From CAVQBJ01 sp963819075 (GTDB lineage: Bacteria > Actinomycetota > Thermoleophilia > Solirubrobacterales > Solirubrobacteraceae): a stretch of DNA of 64,000 bases. The translations under genes and the position numbers were made by a program. Positions 34,526 through 43,096 of this stretch are shown piece after piece. The notes under the pieces were generated by a model. That model had not been told where the DNA came from. It made no database searches and worked only from the letters and a program-made list of their open reading frames with translations. The number at the start of each line of letters is the position of its first letter. The stretch's first letter is position 1. The stretch spans positions 124,001 through 188,000 of the forward strand of contig CAWFUP010000006.1 in NCBI GenBank assembly GCA_963819075.1. The letters are read 5' to 3'.

Positions 34526-36181
34526 GTGACCGAGAACCCGACGACGCTGCCGCCGGCGGTCGAGGAGCAACGTCCGGCGGGCATCCCGCCGGTCCTCGAC
34601 GAGGCGCACATCGGCGACATTCGCGGCGCGCTCGGGACGCTGCGCATGGACGCGATGCCGCACAAGGACTGGCGCTCGCGGGTGATGGCGCTGCTGGCGA
34701 TCATGGGCCCGGGGCTGATCGTGATGGTCGGCGACAACGATGCCGGCGGCGTCTCCACCTACGCCCAGGCCGGGCAGAACTACGGCCCGACGCTGCTGTG
34801 GACGCTCGTCCTGCTCATCCCGGTGCTGATCGTCAACCAGGAGATGGTCATCCGCCTCGGTGCGGTCACCGGCGTCGGTCATGCGCGCCTCATCAACGAG
34901 CGCTTCGGGCGCTTCTGGGGCTGGTTCTCGGTCGGCGACCTGTTCATCCTCAACTTCCTGACGATCGTCACCGAGTTCATCGGGGTGAGTCTCGCGCTCT
35001 CCTATTTCGGCGTGAGCATGTACATCGCGGTGCCGGCGGCCGCCGTCCTGCTCGTCGCGATCACCTCGACGGGCAGCTTCCGCAGCTGGGAGCGCTTCAT
35101 GTACGTGTTCATCTTCGCCAACTTCCTGGTCATCCCGCTGCTCGTGCTCGTGCACCCGGACGTCGGCACGATGGTGCATGACAGCTTTGTCCCGAGCATC
35201 CAGGGCGGCGCGAGCTCGAACGCCGTGCTGCTCATCATCGCCATCGTCGGTACGACCGTCGCGCCCTGGCAGCTGTTCTTCCAGCAGTCGAACATCATCG
35301 ACAAGCGGATCACCCCGCGCTGGATCAACTACGAGCGTGCCGACACGGTCGTCGGTGCGTTCGTGGTGGTCGTCGCGGCCGGCGCGCTCATGGGGGTCGC
35401 CGCCTTCGCCTTCGCCGGCACCCCGCTGGCCGGCCATTTCACCGACGCCGGCGGAGTGGCCGAGGGCCTCAAGCACTACGTCTCCCCGCTCGCCGGCACG
35501 TTCTTCGCGATCGTGCTGCTGAACGCCTCGCTCATCGGCGCCGCCGCGGTCACGCTGTCGACCTCGTACGCGTTCGGCGACGTGTTTGGCGCGGCCCACT
35601 CGCTGCATCGAGGCGTGCGCGAGGCGAAGGTCTTCTACGTGACCTTCACGCTGATGGTCACCGCGGCCGCCGGGATCGTGCTCATCCCCGGTGCTCCGCT
35701 CGGGCTCATCACGACCTCGGTCCAGGCGCTGGCCGGAATCCTGCTGCCGAGCGCGACGGTGTTCCTGCTCCTGCTGTGCAACGACCGCGAGGTGCTCGGA
35801 CCGTGGAGCAACCCGGCCTGGCTCAACGTGATCGCCGCGGCGATCATCGGCGTGCTCGTCGAGCTGTCGCTCATCCTCGTTGCGAACACGGCGTTCCCCT
35901 CGGCCAACGTCACCCAGCTGTTCGAATACCTGTCGATCGGACTCGTGGTCGCGCTCGTGGCCGGCGGTGGGTACGTCTGGTGGGCGCGACCGTCGCCGGC
36001 CGCGGCCGAGCTCGGTGAGGCGCCCAAGGAGCGCCGGGAGACCTGGACGATGCCACCGCTGGCGCTGCTCGAACGCCCGGTGTGGTCACCGGGCCGTCGC
36101 GCGGCGATGCTGCTGCTGCGGGGCTACCTCGTCATCGCGGTGCTCCTGCTCGTCGTCAAGACCGTGCAGCTCGGGCACTGA
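34526..36181 (+). CDS. NRAMP family divalent metal transporter with altered metal site (NRMT-like, possibly Mg2+)
   Basis: A 551-residue transporter with about 11 membrane helices. Helix 1 reads GDNDAGGVSTYAQAG where Mn2+/Fe2+ NRAMPs have DPGN. Helix 6 has GTTVAPWQLFFQQSN, with Ala-Pro-Trp in the position of the usual Met-Pro-His. Loss of the soft methionine ligand is the hallmark described for NRAMP-related Mg2+ transporters. A soluble MgtE-N/CBS protein, a Mg2+-sensing module, is encoded just upstream, which supports Mg2+ (or Mn2+) as substrate. The cytosolic N terminus is about 50 residues. GTG start after a consensus ribosome site. Confidence 0.85.
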   Translation: MTENPTTLPPAVEEQRPAGIPPVLDEAHIGDIRGALGTLRMDAMPHKDWRSRVMALLAIMGPGLIVMVGDNDAGGVSTYAQAGQNYGPTLLWTLVLLIPVLIVNQEMVIRLGAVTGVGHARLINERFGRFWGWFSVGDLFILNFLTIVTEFIGVSLALSYFGVSMYIAVPAAAVLLVAITSTGSFRSWERFMYVFIFANFLVIPLLVLVHPDVGTMVHDSFVPSIQGGASSNAVLLIIAIVGTTVAPWQLFFQQSNIIDKRITPRWINYERADTVVGAFVVVVAAGALMGVAAFAFAGTPLAGHFTDAGGVAEGLKHYVSPLAGTFFAIVLLNASLIGAAAVTLSTSYAFGDVFGAAHSLHRGVREAKVFYVTFTLMVTAAAGIVLIPGAPLGLITTSVQALAGILLPSATVFLLLLCNDREVLGPWSNPAWLNVIAAAIIGVLVELSLILVANTAFPSANVTQLFEYLSIGLVVALVAGGGYVWWARPSPAAAELGEAPKERRETWTMPPLALLERPVWSPGRRAAMLLLRGYLVIAVLLLVVKTVQLGH

Positions 36182-36194
36182 GCGCCACCGCGCT

Positions 36195-37214
36195 TCAGTC
36201 GCCGAGCAGGCGACCGGCCAGCTTCGGCGCCACCGTCGGTGGGTCGTCGAGCAGCAGTCGCGGGACGGTGACCGGGGTGAGGCCGCGGCGACGCAGGCCG
36301 CGGACGATGTCGGGTAGCGCGGCGATCGTCTCCGCGCGGTTGCCGCCGGCGTCGTGCAGCAGGATGATCGCGCCCGGGTGCGCGCCGGCGAGCGCGCGCT
36401 GCACGATCGCCTTCACCCCCGGCAGCGCATAATCGGAGGTATCGGTCGACCACAGCACCATCAGCATGTGGAGCTGGCGCAGCTGATGCAGGGTGGCCGC
36501 GTTGAACGATCCGTAGGGCGGGCGGAACAGCCGGGGAAAGGGCAACCCCTGCGCCTCGATCTCCGCGGCCTGGTCGAGCAGCTGCAGGCGCTGGTCGGTG
36601 GGACTGAGCCCGGCCATGAACGGGTGCGTCTGCGTGTGATCGCCGATGACGTCGCCGTCGATCAGCTGCGCGCGCGTGGCGTGCGAGAACCAGCGCTCCA
36701 TCTCGCCGATGACGAAGAACGTCGCGGGCACGTGCAGGTGGTGCAGGACCTCGACGAGCTTGAGCGAGTAGGGCCCGGGTCCGTCGTCGAAGGTGAGCGC
36801 CACCTCGTGCCCGCGCCGTCCGCCCTGTGTGACCGCTGGCATGCGGGCGAGCACCGAATCGATCGCGGCGTTCGCGCGCGCGTTCGTGCCGACGGCGGGC
36901 AGCAGCGGCCGGCCGGCGGGCGGGCCGGCGGCGGCGGTGGCGGCGGCCGGATGGCCAGCCGGACGGGCGTGCGGCGCGCCGCCGGCGAAGATGAGCTGCA
37001 CCGCGAGGGCCACGATCGCAATCGCCGCGAACTGGGCGAAGCGGGGCGCGCCGTTGCGCGCCTGGCGCGCACCGGCGGAGATCCACTCGGGGGGATGCGG
37101 CAGCGCATCCGCACCATCGCCCTGGGGGGCGTCGTGCTCCTCCCATATCCAGTTCCATCGCGACAATGTCGTCTCCTGTTGTGGCCGGCCTGTCATGCGT
37201 GCCGTGCGCGGCAC
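36195..37214 (-). CDS. Polysaccharide deacetylase (NodB domain), membrane-anchored
   Basis: A 339-residue carbohydrate esterase family 4 protein. One membrane helix (about residues 60-76) leads to an outer NodB domain with ALTFDDGPGP (metal-binding DD), DHTQTHPFM (two His metal ligands) and RPPYGSFN. WSTDTSDY and IILLHDAGG (catalytic His region) follow. All key residues are present, so it should be active on peptidoglycan or another N-acetylated polymer. Its stop is 13 bases from the convergent NRAMP stop. The DsbA-like gene lies 24 bases upstream on the same strand. Confidence 0.93.
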   Translation of the reverse strand: MPRTARMTGRPQQETTLSRWNWIWEEHDAPQGDGADALPHPPEWISAGARQARNGAPRFAQFAAIAIVALAVQLIFAGGAPHARPAGHPAAATAAAGPPAGRPLLPAVGTNARANAAIDSVLARMPAVTQGGRRGHEVALTFDDGPGPYSLKLVEVLHHLHVPATFFVIGEMERWFSHATRAQLIDGDVIGDHTQTHPFMAGLSPTDQRLQLLDQAAEIEAQGLPFPRLFRPPYGSFNAATLHQLRQLHMLMVLWSTDTSDYALPGVKAIVQRALAGAHPGAIILLHDAGGNRAETIAALPDIVRGLRRRGLTPVTVPRLLLDDPPTVAPKLAGRLLGD

Positions 37215-37238
37215 GGCCGGGCGGCTCGATGATGCCGC

Positions 37239-37961
37239 TCAGCCTGGACTGCCCCCGGCGAGGCGCTCGATCGCTCCCGTGAACGCGCTCGCCTCCAGGT
37301 CGGCCGGGATAAAGGATACGAGGGCGGCACCGGTACGTGAGATCGCGAAGGAGGGAGTGGCCGTCACGTGCAGCCGCGCCGCCTCGGCCCGCGCGCCGGC
37401 GATCGCCGCGGCGACCGACGGCGCGGAGCGGTCGGCCAGGGCGCGCGACGCGTCCAGACCGGCCGTCGCGTCGGCCAGCGCGGTGAGGAACGCGTCGGTC
37501 ACGTAGCCGCCGTTCTCCTCGCGCTGGTTGGCGAAGAACAGGTCCGCGTAGGGCCACAGGCGGTCCTGTGCGCCGGCGGCGAGGGCCATCTGTGCGCCGC
37601 GCCGCGAGTCGGCGCCGATGAACGTGAGCGGGACGAAGACGATCCGCAGCCGTCCGGGGCGCACCTCGGTGCGCACGAGCGCCGGGAGGGCGTCGCGGGC
37701 GAACAGCGCGCACACCGGGCACTGCAGGTCGGCGAACTCGACGAGCGTGACCGGTGCCCCCGGGGCGCCGAGGGCGGTGCCCTGCTCGGGGATGCCGGCG
37801 AACAGCGCGCGTGTGTCGGCCGCGTGCGGCACCGGGCGGCCGGGTCGCAGCAGCGGCGTCGTGCCGCCGGTCAGCACGGTGATGGCGATGGCCAGGACGA
37901 TGGCCACGACGACGATCAGGCCGGCGAGTTGCCACAGCCGTTGGTGCGCGGTGTCGGTCAT
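37239..37961 (-). CDS. DsbA-like thiol oxidoreductase, membrane-anchored
   Basis: A 240-residue protein with an N-terminal helix (about residues 10-33) and an outer thioredoxin-fold domain of the DsbA_4/DsbG type. It shows VTLVEFADLQCPVCALFARD (active site CPVC), a helical insert with LWPYADLFFANQRE, and the cis-Pro loop VTATPSFAI. It would form or isomerise disulfides in exported proteins. It is encoded directly upstream of the deacetylase, perhaps to fold it. It diverges from the GxGD membrane protein. Confidence 0.9.
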   Translation of the reverse strand: MTDTAHQRLWQLAGLIVVVAIVLAIAITVLTGGTTPLLRPGRPVPHAADTRALFAGIPEQGTALGAPGAPVTLVEFADLQCPVCALFARDALPALVRTEVRPGRLRIVFVPLTFIGADSRRGAQMALAAGAQDRLWPYADLFFANQREENGGYVTDAFLTALADATAGLDASRALADRSAPSVAAAIAGARAEAARLHVTATPSFAISRTGAALVSFIPADLEASAFTGAIERLAGGSPG

Positions 37962-38002
37962 CCCCGTCTTGTAGCGGACCTGGCACCGTATCGTGGACGG
38001 CG

Positions 38003-38839
38003 ATGCCCTCGTTCGCCATTTCGATCTGCGTGCTGTCGCTCGTGCAGGCCGGGCTCGTCGCGCTGCCCGCCCCGCGACCGTTCCCGTGGTCCGAACGCCT
38101 GCGGGGCCCCGGATGGGCGGCCATCCCGGCCGGCTCGATCCTTATCGTCGTCGCGCTCCTGCGCGTGGCCGCCGGCGTCGCCGACGGCCTCACCTACCTC
38201 GCGCTCGTCGCCGTGCCGCTGCTCGCGATGGTGGCGCTGGCCATCGCGGCGCGTGGGGCTCGTCCGGTCTACGCGCTCGGGGTGGTGCCGCTGTTCGCGC
38301 TCGCCTGGGCGGATCGCTCCGGGCTCGCCGGCGAGACGGCCGCGCTCGCGCTCGCCGCGCTCAGCTGTGTCACCCTCGGGGCGCTGCTCGCCGCGGTCGC
38401 CCCGGCGAGCTGGTTGAAGGTGGGCATCCTCGTCATGGCCGTGGTCGACACGGTGCTCGTGGTGTCGCATCTCCTGCAGGCGCCCAACAACGCGCTCAAC
38501 GCCGCCGCCCCAGCGGCCGGGCTGCCCCGACTGCAGGACGAGTCCTGGGGTCACGCGGTGATGGGCTACGGCGACCTGTTCGTGGCCGGCACGCTCGGAG
38601 CGCTGCTGGCGACCGACCGTGAGCGCCAGCGCCGCGGCGCGTGGCTGGCGGCGGCGCTTGCGCTCGCGTTCAACGTGCTGTTCCTCTGGGTCTCCGAGCT
38701 GCCGGCGACGGTCCCGATCGCGCTGACCATGCTCGTGCTCGAGGCCGAGGACCGCCGCGCCGCGCGCGCCCGCGCGCCGGCTGCGCCGGCGCGGTCGCGC
38801 CTGGCCTCAGCCGAAGAACACCTCGGCGGTCGCATATAG
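38003..38839 (+). CDS. Multi-pass membrane protein with GxGD motif, candidate presenilin-like aspartyl protease
   Basis: A 278-residue protein with about eight hydrophobic helices. Two aspartates lie in neighbouring helices about 43 residues apart. One is in ILVMAVVDTVLVVSHLL and the other in HAVMGYGDLFVAGTLGALL, the second in a GxGD setting. That is the catalytic arrangement of presenilin/A22 and prepilin-type intramembrane aspartyl proteases. A later LPATVPIALTM could stand in for the PAL motif but is not identical. I do not recognise the family otherwise. The last about 15 residues overlap the 3' end of the convergent phosphofructokinase gene. Confidence 0.6.
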   Translation: MPSFAISICVLSLVQAGLVALPAPRPFPWSERLRGPGWAAIPAGSILIVVALLRVAAGVADGLTYLALVAVPLLAMVALAIAARGARPVYALGVVPLFALAWADRSGLAGETAALALAALSCVTLGALLAAVAPASWLKVGILVMAVVDTVLVVSHLLQAPNNALNAAAPAAGLPRLQDESWGHAVMGYGDLFVAGTLGALLATDRERQRRGAWLAAALALAFNVLFLWVSELPATVPIALTMLVLEAEDRRAARARAPAAPARSRLASAEEHLGGRI

Positions 38840-39841
38840 CTGCGGGTCGACGAGCTTCGGCTCGCGGAGCGCCTCGCGCAGCGCGACGAGCTCGATCTCG
38901 GTGCCGCGCAGGGCGACCATCGTGCCGAACCGCCCAGCGTCGACGGCGTCGATCGCGCTGACGCCGAACCGGGTGGCCAGGACGCGGTCGTAGGCCGTCG
39001 GCGTGCCGCCGCGCTGCACGTGCCCGAGAATCGTCACGCGGGTCTCGAAGCCGGTGCGGCCCTCGATCTCGCTCTCGAGCGCGACGGCGATGCCGCCGAG
39101 GCGGGCGTGGCCGAAGGCGTCGGTCTGAGTCGCCGACGCGACGTTCATCGTCTCCGGCAGCGGCGTGGCGCCCTCGGCGACGACGACGATCGAGAAGGTG
39201 CGCCCCCGGCCGTGGCGCGCGCGCAGGCGATTGCAGACCTCGTCGATGTCGAACGCGCGCTCGGGCACGAGGATCGCGTCCGCGCCGCCGGCGATGCCGG
39301 CGTAGGTGGCGATCCAGCCGGCGTGGCGGCCCATCACCTCGACGACGATCACGCGGTGGTGCGACTCGGCGGTCGTGTGCAGGCGATCGATCGCGTCGGT
39401 GGCGATCTGCACGGCGGTGTGGAAGCCGAACGTGACGTCGGTGGCGCCGAGGTCGTTGTCGATCGTCTTCGGCACGCCGACCAGATCGATCCCGGCGTCG
39501 GCCAGGCGCTGCGCGACGCCAAGCGTGTCCTCACCGCCGATCGGGATGAGTGCGTCGAGGCCGTTCTCCACGAGGACGGCCCTCACCGCCTCGCTGGCGT
39601 CGGTGCCGTCCTTGTAGGGGTTCGTGCGCGAGGTGCCGAGAATCGTCCCGCCGCGCGGCAGCAGGCCGGCCGTCGCGTGCAGGTCGAGGAGGATCGTGTC
39701 GTCGGCCAGCACGCCGGCCCAGCCGTTGCGAAAGCCGACGAACTCGTGCCCGAGGGCGCTGCCGCGACGCACGACCGCGCGGATCACGGCGTTCAGCCCG
39801 GGACAATCCCCGCCGCCGGTGAGCAGTCCGATCCGGGCCAC
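38807..39841 (-). CDS. pfkA: 6-phosphofructokinase, probably PPi-dependent type
   Basis: A 344-residue PFK that makes fructose 1,6-bisphosphate. It starts IGLLTGGGDCPGLNAVIR, with LGTSRTNPYK, the substrate-binding PKTIDNDL, and MGRHAGWIA. The phosphoryl-donor loop reads GGEDTLG. In the family, ATP enzymes have GGDGS and PGTIDND, whereas Asp after GGE/GGD and Lys before TIDND mark pyrophosphate enzymes. Both PPi-type residues are present here. Its 3' end overlaps the 3' end of the GxGD protein by 33 bases. Confidence 0.92.
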   Translation of the reverse strand: MARIGLLTGGGDCPGLNAVIRAVVRRGSALGHEFVGFRNGWAGVLADDTILLDLHATAGLLPRGGTILGTSRTNPYKDGTDASEAVRAVLVENGLDALIPIGGEDTLGVAQRLADAGIDLVGVPKTIDNDLGATDVTFGFHTAVQIATDAIDRLHTTAESHHRVIVVEVMGRHAGWIATYAGIAGGADAILVPERAFDIDEVCNRLRARHGRGRTFSIVVVAEGATPLPETMNVASATQTDAFGHARLGGIAVALESEIEGRTGFETRVTILGHVQRGGTPTAYDRVLATRFGVSAIDAVDAGRFGTMVALRGTEIELVALREALREPKLVDPQLYATAEVFFG

Positions 39842-39889
39842 GGCGCGAAGAGTAGATCAAGCGGCGCGGCCACGTCGCGGCGTGCCCGC

Positions 39890-40780
39890 TCAGGCGTCGA
39901 GCCCGACCGGCGCGGCGCGCTCGCCCGGCGTGAGGGGCGTCGGCGTGAGGGCCACGGCGACGATCACGAGCACGAACGCGCCGAGATGAGCGACCAGCGC
40001 GGCGGGGCCGCTCGGCAGCGGCTCGCCGAACACGATCGGGCCCGCCGCGATCGTCGTCAGGTTCGCCGCCGCGCTCGTCGTCGCGATGACCATGACGGCG
40101 TCGCCGACCTGGAGCGAGCGGGCCGAGACGGCCAGCCCGACCAGCGACAGGACAAGGATGACGAGCGCGAGCGGGTGGACGACGACGGCCACGCCGGCGC
40201 TGCCGAGCGCGCCCGACAGCGCCTTGATCGAGATGTCCGACCCGCCCCACAGCAGGCCGGCCGAGAGCGCCAGCAGCGCGCCCGGCGCCGCGCGCACCCG
40301 GCGCGAGGCGGCGGCCAGCGCCAGCCCGGCGGCGGTCAGGCCCCCGACGTACAGGGCGAGGACCGGCGTGGCGTAGCTGTTCTCGGCGCCGCGCGCGGTG
40401 CTGCCGATGGTGGCGGCGAGGAACGCGAGTCCGGCGGCCGCGGCGGCGACGCCGAGCCATTCGCGGCGAGTGACGGGCAGCGCGAAGATCCGGTCGGCGA
40501 CGACCGTGACGAGCACGAGTCCTCCGGCGATCACGGCCTGCACGAGCGAGATCGGCGCAAGCGCGAGCGCCGTGACGTGCAGCGCCCACGAACCCTGGGC
40601 GATGAGGATCCCGAGCACGTAGGCCGGCGAGCGAAAGAGCGCCACCGAGCTGCGCACCGGCCGGCGCGGGTCGACGCGCGGGGACTGGAGCGCGCCGCGG
40701 CGCTTGTACATGAACCCGATGACCGAGGTGAGCGCGGTGGCCACGGCGAAGAGCACGCCGAGCTGGACCGACGCGCTCAT
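39890..40780 (-). CDS. DMT superfamily transporter (EamA/NIPA-like)
   Basis: A 296-residue protein with nine to ten membrane helices and duplicated EamA-type halves: LGVLFAVATALTSVIGFMYKRRGA at the start, GSWALHVTALALAPISLVQAVIAGG in the first repeat, and ATTSAAANLTTIAAGPIVFGEPLP in the second. Such carriers export small metabolites or, in the NIPA branch, transport Mg2+. The substrate is undetermined. The ATG at 40780 begins the first helix. It ends just downstream of the phosphofructokinase start region, same strand. Confidence 0.85.
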   Translation of the reverse strand: MSASVQLGVLFAVATALTSVIGFMYKRRGALQSPRVDPRRPVRSSVALFRSPAYVLGILIAQGSWALHVTALALAPISLVQAVIAGGLVLVTVVADRIFALPVTRREWLGVAAAAAGLAFLAATIGSTARGAENSYATPVLALYVGGLTAAGLALAAASRRVRAAPGALLALSAGLLWGGSDISIKALSGALGSAGVAVVVHPLALVILVLSLVGLAVSARSLQVGDAVMVIATTSAAANLTTIAAGPIVFGEPLPSGPAALVAHLGAFVLVIVAVALTPTPLTPGERAAPVGLDA

Positions 40781-40829
40781 GGGGCCGCTGCGCGGAAGGC
40801 GAGCGAGGCGTGGACGTCGCCCGGCGCGC

Positions 40830-41558
40830 TCACGGCAACCGCGCACTCGTCGGCACGATCCCGGCGGCCGGCGGGAACGCGCCGGGCGCCGCGGGCGTCG
40901 ACGGCGCCGGGGCGGCCGGGCCGAGGCGGACGCTCGCGAAGATCGTCGTGACCGCGCCGTCGAGCCGGCTCAGGCGCGCGCTCACGTCCGAGTCGGGGCA
41001 GGCCCGGCCGCCGAGTGGCCAGACGCCGGCGCCGAAGTCGATCGCCAGGTAGGTGCCCGGCGCGGTTGGAACGTAGGCCGTCCCCAGTGCGCTGCGCGAT
41101 AGCGCTCCGGTCGTCGCGTTGCGCTGAGACAACACGGCGAGGATCACCGGGCCGACGGTCGCGACGCTCCAGCTATAGCCGGCCACCGGGTTGGCGTACA
41201 GCGCGTCGATGCCGCCCGTGGTCAGCGCTCGCGTGCTCGAGCCGGTGATCGACACCGACTCGTAGCAGTCGCCGTCGAGGTGCACGAACGCGCGGGGCGT
41301 GTTGCGCTCGGCGGCGAGGTGTGCGAGACCCCATCCCACCGGGACGGCGAAGCGCACGACCTCGCCACTGAGCCGCGGCTGCAGGGCCGTCGCCGCCACG
41401 ACGTGCGGCCGAGCGGCCGGATACCCGGGATCGACCCGCCCGCCGGTCACCCCGCCGCAGGCGCTCAGCGCGGCGGCCAGGGTCCCGACGAGCGAGACGC
41501 GTGCGGCGCCGCGGGCGCCAATGCTGGGGAGGGTTGACCGTCCGGTCACGGTGCCCAC
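40830..41558 (-). CDS. Secreted lipoprotein of unknown function
   Basis: A 242-residue protein with a lipobox-like LAAALSACGG (Cys about residue 34). A mature domain follows with VVRFAVPVGWGLAHLAAERN, FVHLDGDCYESVSITG, SWSVATVGPVILAVLSQRN and CPDSDVSARLSRLDGAVTTIFASVRLG. The tail is Pro/Ala-rich. No known fold is evident. It lies between the DMT transporter (same strand) and the divergent aldehyde dehydrogenase. Confidence 0.7.
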   Translation of the reverse strand: MGTVTGRSTLPSIGARGAARVSLVGTLAAALSACGGVTGGRVDPGYPAARPHVVAATALQPRLSGEVVRFAVPVGWGLAHLAAERNTPRAFVHLDGDCYESVSITGSSTRALTTGGIDALYANPVAGYSWSVATVGPVILAVLSQRNATTGALSRSALGTAYVPTAPGTYLAIDFGAGVWPLGGRACPDSDVSARLSRLDGAVTTIFASVRLGPAAPAPSTPAAPGAFPPAAGIVPTSARLP

Positions 41559-41615
41559 AAGATAGGACCCGCGCTAGGGTGGGGCTCGGTATCGGAGCGA
41601 CAGAGGAGGTCAGCG

Positions 41616-43052
41616 ATGGCGGTGGCAGAGCAGATCCAGGTGCGCGACGCCCTGTACATCGGCGGCGAGTGGGTCGCGCCGGCCGCCGGCGAGCAGATCG
41701 AGGTCCGCAACCCCGCCACGGAGAAGGTGATCGGGCGCACCCCGGCGGGGACCGCCGATGACGTCGAGTCCGCCGTTACCGCGGCCGCCGGCGCCTTCGA
41801 GGAGTGGTCGACCACGCCCCGCGCGCGCCGGGCCGAACTGCTCGCCGCCGTGGGCGCGGGCCTGCGCGAGCGCGGCGCCGAGCTCGCGGCGCTCATCGCG
41901 ACCGAGCTCGGGATGCCGGTCAAGCTCGCCGAGATGATCCAGGTCGGGCTGCCGGTCGGCACATTCTCGGCGATCCCCGAGCTGATCGAGCAGCTGACCT
42001 GGGAGGAGGAGGTCGCCAACTCGCTCGTCGTGCGCGAGCCGGTCGGCGTCGTCGGCGCGATCACGCCGTGGAACTACCCGCTGCACCAGATCGCCTGCAA
42101 GGTCGCACCGGCGCTCGCCGCGGGCTGCACGATCGTGGTCAAGCCCTCCGAGGTCGTGCCGCTGAACGCGTTCGTGCTCGCCGAGGTGATCGACGCCGTC
42201 GGCCTGCCCGCCGGCGTGTTCAACCTCGTCAGCGGGACCGGGCCGGTCGTCGGCGAGGCGATCGTCGCCCACCCGCGCGTCGACATGGTCTCGTTCACGG
42301 GGTCGACACGCGCGGGACGGCGCGTCTCCGAGCTCGCCGCGCAGGCCGTCAAGCCGGTGGCGCTCGAGCTCGGCGGCAAGTCGGCGAACGTCATCCTCGA
42401 CGACGCCGACCTGCCGCGCGCGGTCACCGACGGCGTGGCCAAGTGCTTCCTCAACTCCGGCCAGACGTGCAGTGCGCTGACGCGGATGATCGTGCCGCGC
42501 GAGCGCCTCGCCGAGGCCGAGGAGATCGCCGCCGCCACCGCGCAGGCGTTCACCCCGGGCGACCCGTTCGCCGAGACGACCCGGCTCGGGCCGCTCGTGT
42601 CGGCCGCGCAGCGCGAACGCGTGCGCAACTACATCGCCACCGGCGAGCGCGAGGGTGCGCGCCTGCTCACCGGCGGCGCCGAGCCGCCGGAGGGGCTCGG
42701 CGAGGGCTACTTCGTGCGCCCGACGGTGTTCTCCGACGTCACGAGCGAGATGACGATTGCCCGCGAGGAGATCTTCGGGCCGGTCCTGTGCATCATGGCG
42801 AGCACCGACGAGGACGAGGCGGTGCGGATCGCCAACGACTCCGACTACGGCCTCGCCGGCGGCGTGTGGTCGGGCGACGAGCAGCGCGCCGAGCGCGTCG
42901 CCCGCCGCCTGCGCGCCGGGCAGGTCGAGATCAACGGCGGCGCCTTCAACCCGCGCGCGCCGTTCGGCGGCTACAAGCGCTCCGGCCACGGCCGCGAGAA
43001 CGGCCGCTTCGCGATCGAGGAGTTCCTCCAGATCAAGGCGATGCAGCGCTGA
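41616..43052 (+). CDS. Aldehyde dehydrogenase (NAD(P)+)
   Basis: A 478-residue enzyme that oxidises an aldehyde to the acid. It shows GAITPWNYPLHQIACK (cofactor site), GAVVKPSE-like IVVKPSEVVPL and FTGSTRAGRRV. The general base Glu is in ELGGKSANVIL, the catalytic Cys in NSGQTCSALTRM, and EEIFGPVLCIM and PFGGYKRSGHGRENG appear near the end. Substrate cannot be specified. GAGGAGG precedes the ATG. It may support the lipid and P450 chemistry in the window by clearing aldehydes, but nothing links them directly. Confidence 0.95.
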   Translation: MAVAEQIQVRDALYIGGEWVAPAAGEQIEVRNPATEKVIGRTPAGTADDVESAVTAAAGAFEEWSTTPRARRAELLAAVGAGLRERGAELAALIATELGMPVKLAEMIQVGLPVGTFSAIPELIEQLTWEEEVANSLVVREPVGVVGAITPWNYPLHQIACKVAPALAAGCTIVVKPSEVVPLNAFVLAEVIDAVGLPAGVFNLVSGTGPVVGEAIVAHPRVDMVSFTGSTRAGRRVSELAAQAVKPVALELGGKSANVILDDADLPRAVTDGVAKCFLNSGQTCSALTRMIVPRERLAEAEEIAAATAQAFTPGDPFAETTRLGPLVSAAQRERVRNYIATGEREGARLLTGGAEPPEGLGEGYFVRPTVFSDVTSEMTIAREEIFGPVLCIMASTDEDEAVRIANDSDYGLAGGVWSGDEQRAERVARRLRAGQVEINGGAFNPRAPFGGYKRSGHGRENGRFAIEEFLQIKAMQR

Positions 43053-43096
43053 CGCGCGACGGCCGGGGCGCGCCGGGGCCGGCGCCATCGCCCGGC

